Position numbers and translations under genes: made by a program. From a virus: a stretch of DNA of 26,363 bases. Positions 16,027 to 22,175 of this stretch are shown piece by piece (positions within the stretch are counted from its first letter, which is position 1; each line of letters begins with the position of its first letter). Location: positions 1 through 26,363 of IMG/VR virus record IMGVR_UViG_3300030106_005167. One strand, 5' to 3'. The notes beneath the pieces are model-generated. The model did no database searches. It had not been told where the DNA came from and saw only the letters and a list, made by a program, of their open reading frames with translations.

Positions 16027-18252
16027 TTATTTTATTATTGTTGAATTAAAACCAGTATTCTTATACTTGGATATTTTAATATTTAAAGGTTGTCTTCTGG
16101 TTTCTGGGTTAGGCGCATACAACTGCCTGTTGCAAGCCATTATAGCTAAGCCGCTACTAATAGAGGCATCATGCTTAGTTCTTTTATTTATATCAAACTT
16201 ACTCCAATCATTTAACGTATCGTTAAAATACATAGTACCATACGTACCATCTTGAAGTAAACCCACGTGATCATTAATGTACATTTCAATAGCAGCTGCG
16301 TGAGCCTGCTTTATATCTTCACTAGAGTTTGGTATACCACCAACTTCTTTTTCAGCTGTTGAAAGCTTATTCCATATTTTGTCTGGCCTGTTCATGCTAA
16401 AACCTCTATAACCTCTACGTCTTAGATAATATAAAAGTCTAGGCTTATTGTTCTCAGCAAGTATTGGCATACCGTAAAACACTAACGACATTAATACGTC
16501 TTCAAAAAATATCTCAGCTGTCTGCGGCCTAGCAATGTATTCTAAAAAGAAAGTGTTAGCAGGTGCATCTTCCATGCTAAACTTAGTTAGTCCATGTAAC
16601 GCTCCTTTAGATCCTTTACTATCAACAGTACCACTAATGTCATAGCTATCACAACCAAACGCACCAACATGCTCGTTTCCAGGGTATCTAATCCCATTTT
16701 TTAGTATTACGTTATTTTGCATATTACCACTAGGTACCCAGCTAACTTTAAACCTACCATTAGGATCAGGATTAAATTCTACTCTAGTATCTTTTATTCC
16801 TTGTTGCCATTGGAAATTACCTGTAGTAAGTACAGAAGAATTTCTATTACCCTCGTTGTAGTCGATTTGCTCGTAGATTTTGATGAGGTTGAATAATGAG
16901 TTTTTAGTCTCGTCTCTAAACGCATGCTCTTCTGTTCTAGGAAATTGTCTGTAAAATTCGTTTAAAGCATCTTGATCATCTTTCAAACCATCTACTTCAT
17001 TATCCCAATAATCTACAACACCTATATCTATTAATTGGCCATGCGGTCCTCTAACATCGCTATGTGGTGTATCAAAGACCGGAAGTCCGAACTCATCAAT
17101 AAAGCCCTCATAGTTCCATTCCATTGGGATAAACAAAGAATATAAACCACTCTTTGTCTGGCCATTTCTATTTCGTCTTGTAACGTCCGAGTCATTATAA
17201 AGTTTTTTAAAGTTATCACCACCTTTATCTAAAGCGTTTGATGTTGATCCCATCATACACTTACCTACTATTCTACCACCTAACCTTAAACAAGTTTTAG
17301 TTACTCGCCAGTTGTTTAATATATTATCTGGTCTTTCCCACTTACCACTTTCATCATGTACTAATAAAGCTAACTTTTCACCATCGTAACTATTATCGCC
17401 AGTGTTCTTCCAGTCAATAGTAGTATCAAGACCTTCCATATCGTCTTCAGCTTCTGACTCTCTCATCTTACGTCGTGTAAACTTTTTAGCTGGTATACGA
17501 TATGCTAACTCAGACTTTGGTCTGTCCATACCGTCTTGTATAGGTTTAAAGAAAAAAGGATAATTAATACTTATAGGTACTATTTTATCTGTAAACATTT
17601 TCTTCGCATCAGCACCGCTTTTAGACAACACCCCAAATCTACTATCACTTGCAAGAGTGGCTAAGTTAACGGTTTCAGCCGAACTCATAAACGAAAAACC
17701 AGAACGTCTGTTCTTTAAATAACACATACCATAGCAGCGCTGATCTGCTTTACACGCTTCCCAGAATATAAAAAATAATCTGTTTGACTCTCTAAAGTCA
17801 GGAGCACCTACATCTATTTTGCTCCATTGTAAATACATATAGTAGCTACCAGTCAAGTATGTTGGCTTACCATTATTCATAAACCAAAAACCGTTTTCTC
17901 TTCTATCAAACTCTTGATTTATATAATCGTAATGTTGTTCTTTAAACTTTAAAGGTAGATCGTCCCAATCAAATCTAGTTTTTATCTTAGAAAAAGCAGG
18001 GTTAAAACTAAACCTACTCCACTTCTGTTCTTTCTTTTTGTCGCTGCGTTTGTATATAGACTTAGGCGCTAGAGGTAAAGCTATTTTTAAGCCTTGTATT
18101 TCTAGCACCTCACCTATTTGACCAGTCTTAGATATTACAACAATATCATTTTCTTTGTTGTAACCATACTCCCATTTTTTAGATTTGTTTAATCTTTTAA
18201 TGGTGTTTAATCTTACACTGTCTACTTTGTTTACTAAAGTTTGTTCGTACAT
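16027..18252 (-). CDS. terL: Terminase large subunit (ATPase/nuclease)
   Basis: 741 residues. The ATPase domain has a divergent Walker A region at 178-193 (YLKNRRSGFSFMSSAE), with RRSGFS in place of a classic GKT, and a clear Walker B LALLVHDE at 294-301, followed by SGKW and a coupling-type segment CMMGSTSNALDKGG. The C-terminal part fits an RNase-H-fold nuclease: Asp535/Asp538 in GAFGCDSYD, acidic Glu571/Glu584-585 downstream, and Asp695 in KHDASISSGLAI. The N-terminal ~120 residues (FKEQHYDYINQEFDRRENGF, then GKPTYLTGSYYMYLQW) are of the type seen in large marine-phage terminases. It packages DNA into the prohead through the portal encoded next. The start overlaps the stop of the small upstream gene by one base. 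Confidence 0.88.
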   Translation of the reverse strand: MYEQTLVNKVDSVRLNTIKRLNKSKKWEYGYNKENDIVVISKTGQIGEVLEIQGLKIALPLAPKSIYKRSDKKKEQKWSRFSFNPAFSKIKTRFDWDDLPLKFKEQHYDYINQEFDRRENGFWFMNNGKPTYLTGSYYMYLQWSKIDVGAPDFRESNRLFFIFWEACKADQRCYGMCYLKNRRSGFSFMSSAETVNLATLASDSRFGVLSKSGADAKKMFTDKIVPISINYPFFFKPIQDGMDRPKSELAYRIPAKKFTRRKMRESEAEDDMEGLDTTIDWKNTGDNSYDGEKLALLVHDESGKWERPDNILNNWRVTKTCLRLGGRIVGKCMMGSTSNALDKGGDNFKKLYNDSDVTRRNRNGQTKSGLYSLFIPMEWNYEGFIDEFGLPVFDTPHSDVRGPHGQLIDIGVVDYWDNEVDGLKDDQDALNEFYRQFPRTEEHAFRDETKNSLFNLIKIYEQIDYNEGNRNSSVLTTGNFQWQQGIKDTRVEFNPDPNGRFKVSWVPSGNMQNNVILKNGIRYPGNEHVGAFGCDSYDISGTVDSKGSKGALHGLTKFSMEDAPANTFFLEYIARPQTAEIFFEDVLMSLVFYGMPILAENNKPRLLYYLRRRGYRGFSMNRPDKIWNKLSTAEKEVGGIPNSSEDIKQAHAAAIEMYINDHVGLLQDGTYGTMYFNDTLNDWSKFDINKRTKHDASISSGLAIMACNRQLYAPNPETRRQPLNIKISKYKNTGFNSTIIK

Positions 18253-18527
18253 TACTTACTTCTACCTTCAGCAAAACCTTGAAACTTAGGTTTACTTGTT
18301 TGTGGTTTATCTAGTTCTTTCAGTATACGCTCTTCGTCTTCTATTCTAGTTAGTATTTCGAAAGCATCGAATATAGCTAACTTCTTTGTGGCTGCAGCGT
18401 TCTTTAACCTATCAGCTGATATATCATCATCAGAGTCTACAATAGGTTCTTCAGCAACCTTTATAAGTTCTTCAACTGCTTTTCGCCCAGCTTGGATTAT
18501 ATTCTTCTTCGTCTCCTTTGTATTCAT
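18252..18527 (-). CDS. Putative terminase small subunit
   Basis: 91 residues from the ATG at 18525-18527; a TTG two codons earlier is possible. It is helical and charged: NIIQAGRKAVEELIKVAEEP, an acidic DSDDDISADRLKNAAATKK segment, then LAIFDAFEILTRIEDEERIL, which could form an oligomerising coiled coil. Immediately upstream of terL and overlapping its start by one base, it is the best candidate for the DNA-recognising small subunit, but no defined helix-turn-helix is readable. Its 5' end lies within the 3' end of the upstream gene for 56 bases, a large overlap for this genome. Confidence 0.6.
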   Translation of the reverse strand: MNTKETKKNIIQAGRKAVEELIKVAEEPIVDSDDDISADRLKNAAATKKLAIFDAFEILTRIEDEERILKELDKPQTSKPKFQGFAEGRSK

Positions 18528-19062
18528 ATTCAATTGTAATAAATTTATTCATAACTCTATAAAGTCTCTCGCCATCAACAACAAACTCATATTCACTACT
18601 AGGTGTAAACCCAACGAGCTGAGTAGGTAAAAAAGTACCATCAGAATATTTAACTATACCTACTAAAGGTCTTTCAGGGTTATTACTATAGTTATCTTTT
18701 GATTTTATAGGTTTTACGAACGTATAACCATTAGTGCAGGACCAGCCTTTATTGTTGTACATGTATATTTGATCAGGCGAAGCTAAGTATTCTTCTTCGT
18801 TTAAAAACCCTCTACTGTTCTTCTCTACACCTTTAACGTTATGCCAACGTCTAAATATATTGTGATGTACTATTATCTCTTGTCCTTCTTGAAGTTTATG
18901 TATATTATTAACAGGAACAGAGACAACAACAGCTTTACGGTTAATATATCCATGATTAAATATTTCAGTATTAACTATTAAGCTCTTGTCATCACTAACT
19001 TTAATAGAGTTGTTATATCTTTCGCCTGCTGGCCTTATAACATACTCGTATAAAGGTTTCAT
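18472..19062 (-). CDS. Tandem GroES-like (Cpn10) double-domain protein, putative
   Basis: 196 residues that read as two GroES-like units. Unit one, about 1-103, has KPLYEYVIRPAGERYNNSI, a possible mobile loop, NRKAVVVSVP, then EGQEIIVHHNIF and YLASPDQIYMY. This mirrors GroES strand order: RPLxDRVIV, mobile loop, GEVLAVG, VGDxVxF, and the closing ESDILAI. Unit two, about 111-183, has GYTFVKPIKS, RPLVGIVKYSD, then LVGFTPSSEYEFVVDGERLY and NKFITIEYE. Tandem Cpn10 proteins are known in chloroplasts (Cpn20). Here it would be a second co-chaperonin beside the canonical groES at 21493-21765, perhaps for folding a large virion protein. The match is by eye and the mobile-loop tripeptide is not obvious, so other beta-barrel roles are possible. 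Confidence 0.6.
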   Translation of the reverse strand: MKPLYEYVIRPAGERYNNSIKVSDDKSLIVNTEIFNHGYINRKAVVVSVPVNNIHKLQEGQEIIVHHNIFRRWHNVKGVEKNSRGFLNEEEYLASPDQIYMYNNKGWSCTNGYTFVKPIKSKDNYSNNPERPLVGIVKYSDGTFLPTQLVGFTPSSEYEFVVDGERLYRVMNKFITIEYEYKGDEEEYNPSWAKSS

Positions 19063-19286
19063 TAATATTCTAAATTATATTCAACTGATATAGCCATATT
19101 CTTGTTAAAATCTTTCCAAGGTATAACTACATTATCTTTTCTTATATATATAGAGTACTTATCTTCTTCTTCTAATATATCGCATATAGTATGACCACCA
19201 TAAACGTCCTGCCCTACGGCGTAGTGCATTGAATCGTTTTTATAGTCTTTACCTATAGTTATCTTTCTTATAATACTACTTGTCAT
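19062..19286 (-). CDS. Small conserved-type phage protein, function unknown
   Basis: 74 residues from the ATG at 19284-19286. An in-frame ATG at 19317-19319 would lengthen the overlap with the upstream gene from 11 to 44 bases, so the internal start is preferred. It is a soluble beta-type protein: IIRKITIGKDYKNDSMHYAV, GQDVYGGHTICDI, then YSIYIRKDNVVIPWKDFNKN and a C-terminal VEYNLEY. I associate this pattern with unnamed proteins of marine phages. The stop overlaps the start of the tandem GroES-like gene by one base. No catalytic motif seen. Confidence 0.6.
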   Translation of the reverse strand: MTSSIIRKITIGKDYKNDSMHYAVGQDVYGGHTICDILEEEDKYSIYIRKDNVVIPWKDFNKNMAISVEYNLEY

Positions 19287-19548
19287 CTTCTTGTCTATGA
19301 ATAGTACCGTCGTTAACATCTATATCACAAGTACCATATTCTTCTTCAAACTTCTTTTGTAGTACAACAACTTGACTTTGAGAGTTAGAAAGTCTGTGCA
19401 CAAGCTCGTGTTTTTGAGCTTCCATTTTACCTACTTCAAACTGTAGAGAGTTAATTGTTTTAACTAAAGCTTGTAACTCTTTTAATTGTTCCTCTGTTAT
19501 TTTTTCTGCTTTAGGTTTTAAGTCTATTACTTTTTCTTTCGTTGCCAT
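19276..19548 (-). CDS. Coiled-coil small protein
   Basis: 90 residues. Residues ~15-70 form a continuous heptad-like helix (ITEEQLKELQALVKTINSLQ, FEVGKMEAQKHELVHRLSNS, QSQVVVLQKKFEEEYG). The N-terminus is Lys-rich (MATKEKVIDLKPKAEK) and the short acidic C-terminus contains one Cys. There is no membrane anchor, so a spanin is not supported. It lies one base after the holin-like gene and could be a lysis accessory or an assembly chaperone; function unknown. Confidence 0.65.
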   Translation of the reverse strand: MATKEKVIDLKPKAEKITEEQLKELQALVKTINSLQFEVGKMEAQKHELVHRLSNSQSQVVVLQKKFEEEYGTCDIDVNDGTIHRQEDDK

Positions 19549-19549
19549 T

Positions 19550-19945
19550 TTATTTAATTTTAGTTTTCTCTAATGATCGACCACCGAAATATGCACCGAT
19601 CACTGTTATTAATACTAGTTGTAATAAGTCAGTCCACTTTTGTTCCACTTTAAAAGCTATAGTACCAGCGTCTATAAATATCATTAATACTGTTGATACT
19701 ACTAAAAAAACAAGTACAAGTGGTCTAACGTTTTTAGATAACCAAGAGTCAGACTTCATATCAGCCTCCCACCTAGTTGAAACTTGCTTTTGTACTTCTA
19801 ACTCATGGTTAGATATTAATTCTTTAATCTTCTGTTGTGCAGCTAGTTTTTCTTCTTTAGAAGTGGTGAGGTCGTCTAAGACCCCACCAACATCTTTAAT
19901 AAGCTTGCCTGCTCCAGAAGAAAAAACCTTTTGCAGTAATCCCAT
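19550..19945 (-). CDS. Holin of the GTA/3TM type (putative)
   Basis: 131 residues. The amphipathic Gly-rich N-terminus (GLLQKVFSSGAGKLIKDVGG, then VLDDLTTSKEEK) and a charged helix ending in QVSTRWEADMKSDSWLSKNV precede two membrane segments, about 72-92 (LVLVFLVVSTVLMIFIDAG) and 104-121 (LLQLVLITVIGAYFGG). The pattern RWEADMxSDSWLSKNxRP followed by transmembrane helices and IGAYFGGRSxEK matches what I know of the family called holin of 3TMs for gene-transfer-agent release. It would permeabilise the inner membrane at lysis. No endolysin gene is recognisable nearby. Confidence 0.75.
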   Translation of the reverse strand: MGLLQKVFSSGAGKLIKDVGGVLDDLTTSKEEKLAAQQKIKELISNHELEVQKQVSTRWEADMKSDSWLSKNVRPLVLVFLVVSTVLMIFIDAGTIAFKVEQKWTDLLQLVLITVIGAYFGGRSLEKTKIK

Positions 19946-20209
19946 TTACTTTTTCTTATAGTTCATTTTAGCCGGAGACTTCTTCATCATCTTAGCCGGC
20001 GCATCTTTCTTCATTAACTTCATAGCAGCAGGCTTAAGCATCTTTGCTGGTGAAGCTAATATTTTATCTCTTAATTCTTTTGGTAAATTCTTTTGTTTAC
20101 CAACTAAAGCTTTTTTAGCAGGAGATTTTTTCATCATTTTTGCTGGGGCTTTTTTAGCCATTTTTGCCGGTGATTTTTTCATCATCTTGGCAGGAGCTTT
20201 TTTCATCAT
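19946..20209 (-). CDS. SPAK-repeat lysine-rich protein, histone-H1-tail-like
   Basis: 87 residues made almost wholly of Lys, Ala, Met and Pro. Units of KK(A/S)PAKM(M/A) occur seven to eight times (at the N-terminus, around residues 52-57, and at 70-82), interrupted once by VGKQKNLPKELRDKILAS. Ser/Thr-Pro-x-Lys motifs of this kind are known from histone H1 and sperm-histone tails, where they bind the DNA minor groove; here the order is Ser-Pro-Ala-Lys. A role in DNA compaction, or as an internal head protein, is inferred. The start overlaps the PAP2 gene stop by 4 bases, and the two starts ATG ATG are adjacent. Confidence 0.7.
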   Translation of the reverse strand: MMKKAPAKMMKKSPAKMAKKAPAKMMKKSPAKKALVGKQKNLPKELRDKILASPAKMLKPAAMKLMKKDAPAKMMKKSPAKMNYKKK

Positions 20210-21072
20210 GATTCTTTTTGTTTGATGTGTTTGTACATTGATTTTCCTAGGAGCTCACCAAATTTACTATCACTCTTATAGTGGGCGTGAGCAACTCTCC
20301 TACTATAAGATATTTTTTTAGCTAACTTTTTAAAAGCGCTTTTATGTCTAGGGTATTTATCGCCTAATCTTAGGCCTATTAAAAACCCTTGAGCTGAATG
20401 ACCTGACGGATATGAAGCTGTTTTCATAGAGTCCATCTCTATGTCTTGCATAGGTATGTTACTTTTCTCAGCTACAACTTTAGGTCTAGGTCTATCAAAA
20501 TGTTTTTTAAGTTCTAGTATTATAGGCGCAGACTCTCTTATTAAGTCTTCAGCTATTTCAATATCATAGTTCTTTATACCTTTTCTTTTAGCTAGCATTT
20601 TAAATGCACTAGCTATATCGTCGTGATCTTTAACAAACTTTTTATTTAAAGGTATTTTATTTAACTCTTTTACTTCGAGCATAGTGTTAAAAGAATTATT
20701 ACTTGGTGGGCGCATTTTTTTAAACGGAGAAGATTTAAAGTCTTTAAAAAACTTATTATTTATAGCTTCGTTAGCTTCTTGTTCCCATGGAAATACATTG
20801 CTACCTTCAGCGTAGAACTTACCGTTATATTTTATCTTGCCGTCTTTTCTTTTGTACTTCTTACCTTTGTACTCTACATGATCATCAGTATAATCTAGCA
20901 CACCGTTCTTCATTTGCTTTGCGTGAAAACCTTCGTGCTCTAAAACTTCTTTCTCTAGTTTACTGCCAGGCTTAACAGACTTATCTATAAAAACGCTACC
21001 GTCTTTATTAGCTTCGCCTAATACGCCTTTGTCTAAAGTTTTTCTAAGTACTGGTGTGCCTTTGCTTATCAT
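20206..21072 (-). CDS. Fusion: HExxH metallopeptidase-like domain + PAP2-type phosphatase
   Basis: 288 residues with two parts. In residues ~1-110, VLEHEGFHAKQ holds HEGFH (46-50), a zinc-binding HExxH motif, followed by DDHVEYKGKKYKR and FPWEQEANEA, where Glu97 or Glu99 could be the third ligand; I recall similar HE..H..Q....YDD..V.WKGK.Y...PWE.EA proteins in phages. Residues ~125-288 carry all three signatures of the PAP2/acid phosphatase-haloperoxidase superfamily: K189-x6-R196-P197, PSGH at 222-225, and SR-x5-H264-x3-D268. No membrane helices are seen, so it is nearer soluble class A acid phosphatases than integral lipid phosphatases. A KSSPFKKMRPPS linker (113-124) separates the halves. 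Possible roles are envelope lipid or nucleotide phosphate removal plus cleavage of a wall or virion protein; substrates unknown. Confidence 0.8.
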   Translation of the reverse strand: MISKGTPVLRKTLDKGVLGEANKDGSVFIDKSVKPGSKLEKEVLEHEGFHAKQMKNGVLDYTDDHVEYKGKKYKRKDGKIKYNGKFYAEGSNVFPWEQEANEAINNKFFKDFKSSPFKKMRPPSNNSFNTMLEVKELNKIPLNKKFVKDHDDIASAFKMLAKRKGIKNYDIEIAEDLIRESAPIILELKKHFDRPRPKVVAEKSNIPMQDIEMDSMKTASYPSGHSAQGFLIGLRLGDKYPRHKSAFKKLAKKISYSRRVAHAHYKSDSKFGELLGKSMYKHIKQKES

Positions 21073-21509
21073 CTGTCTTTGTCTTTAATCATATCGTCAA
21101 TAGCCTTGTTCATAACCTTGTCTGTATAAGACTTGTTATTAAAGTAAGGATTTTTAATTGAAACAGGTATATCTTCTTCGCCTAGCAAAATTCTGTATAT
21201 CCTATTTATCATATGATTACACTTAAATGACGTTTTGTAAACTGCATACTTCATTGTTGTACGATTTCTTTCTCGCCAAACGTCTATCCAACCATCTCTA
21301 CGTAGTCTCTCCCACCTATGCTTATCCCATGAATAAGCGTATACTCCGTTAATAAATTCATCTCTTGTGAATCTATTTAAACAGTTTAAGTATATTAATA
21401 ATTCAAGGTCAGCGTCTTTTATGTTATTAGCCTTACATATCCACTTGCGTACTATTCTATAATACTTAAATAGCTGTATTTGTTTTATGTCATCAGCTGT
21501 TATCCTCAT
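21069..21509 (-). CDS. Winged-helix-like DNA-binding protein (putative)
   Basis: 146 residues. A helical N-terminus (DDIKQIQLFKYYRIVRKWIC) leads to LELLIYLNCLNRFTRDEFIN and then WERLRRDGWIDVWRERNR, followed by TTMKYAVYKTSFKCNHMINR and IYRILLGEEDIPVS. The helix - helix - (R)RDGWI - strand order with a basic turn resembles MarR-type winged helices, and I recognise the LRRDGWI..YK.SFKC.HM..RIYR..LGEE pattern from marine phages. A transcription regulator acting on the phage operons is a plausible inference. It overlaps groES by 17 bases and the PAP2 fusion gene by 4. Confidence 0.6.
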   Translation of the reverse strand: MRITADDIKQIQLFKYYRIVRKWICKANNIKDADLELLIYLNCLNRFTRDEFINGVYAYSWDKHRWERLRRDGWIDVWRERNRTTMKYAVYKTSFKCNHMINRIYRILLGEEDIPVSIKNPYFNNKSYTDKVMNKAIDDMIKDKDR

Positions 21510-21765
21510 CTACTAATACTACATCTCTTAAACGTATAACTCTATACATTACATCATCGTACTCTATATCATGACCAGCATGTTGATCATACATTACTAT
21601 GCTGTTAATCTTTATTAGCTCAGCTAAGTTACCAACAGATACTACTTTAGCTTTTTTATACCTGTTGTCTACATCTGTATCATCAGTAAGCAAAAGACCA
21701 CCTGATGTAGTCTTCTGCTCTTTTATTTTCTCTATAACTATATAATCGTTAACTGCTTTCATCAT
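21493..21765 (-). CDS. groES: Co-chaperonin GroES
   Basis: 90 residues, typical Cpn10 length. It reads KAVNDYIVIEKIKEQKTTSG, with GGLLL at the mobile loop (GGIVL in bacterial GroES), which contacts the GroEL apical domain. KKAKVVSVGN, an IKINSIVMYDQHAGH segment and the closing VMYRVIRLRDVVLV correspond to the standard beta barrel. There are two adjacent ATG codons (MMKAV). It caps the folding chamber of the GroEL encoded two genes upstream. The stop of the oxygenase-like gene overlaps its start (ATGA), so translation is probably coupled. Confidence 0.92.
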   Translation of the reverse strand: MMKAVNDYIVIEKIKEQKTTSGGLLLTDDTDVDNRYKKAKVVSVGNLAELIKINSIVMYDQHAGHDIEYDDVMYRVIRLRDVVLVDEDNS

Positions 21766-22175
21766 ATGAAAATTAAATAAACTATTCTATTGTCACTTCC
21801 TTTAACCATGTGTTCTACATCAGAACTGTGCGCTACCATGTCGTACTTAAACCTAATAACTTCTTCGTCTTTATAGTAAACAACGTCTTCTTCTTTTTTA
21901 GAGTCTATAAGTATAGAAGCACCAACTTGACACCAAGCCATGTGGTTATTAGAGCCAGTATCTACATGCCATTTATGGCCTTCGTTACTTGTTTTTTCAA
22001 GCACGCAATAAGAGTTTTTATTTACAGTAAAATTAAAATCATTTTTTATTATGCTCAGTATTTTACTTATAACTGGTAAGTCTATATTTTCTAATATATT
22101 AACTTTCTTATATCCTAATTCTATTAATTCTAAAGCATCTTTACTATTTATAGCTTGTTTATAAAGCTTTCTCAT
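21762..22175 (-). CDS. 2-oxoglutarate/Fe(II) oxygenase-like protein
   Basis: 137 residues. The facial-triad pattern is visible: His70-x-Asp72 (HKWHVDTGSNNHMAWCQVG), distal His122 (SSDVEHMV) and Arg130 eight residues later (GSDNRIVYLIFI), as expected for iron and 2-oxoglutarate binding in prolyl-hydroxylase-type enzymes. The strands between them (ASILIDSKKEEDVVYY) fit a short double-stranded beta helix. The N-terminal ~60 residues are helical. Substrate unknown; such small enzymes are common in marine phages. It overlaps groEL by 17 bases and groES by 4, so it is embedded in the chaperonin cassette, but a link with folding is only inference from position. Confidence 0.75.
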   Translation of the reverse strand: MRKLYKQAINSKDALELIELGYKKVNILENIDLPVISKILSIIKNDFNFTVNKNSYCVLEKTSNEGHKWHVDTGSNNHMAWCQVGASILIDSKKEEDVVYYKDEEVIRFKYDMVAHSSDVEHMVKGSDNRIVYLIFI

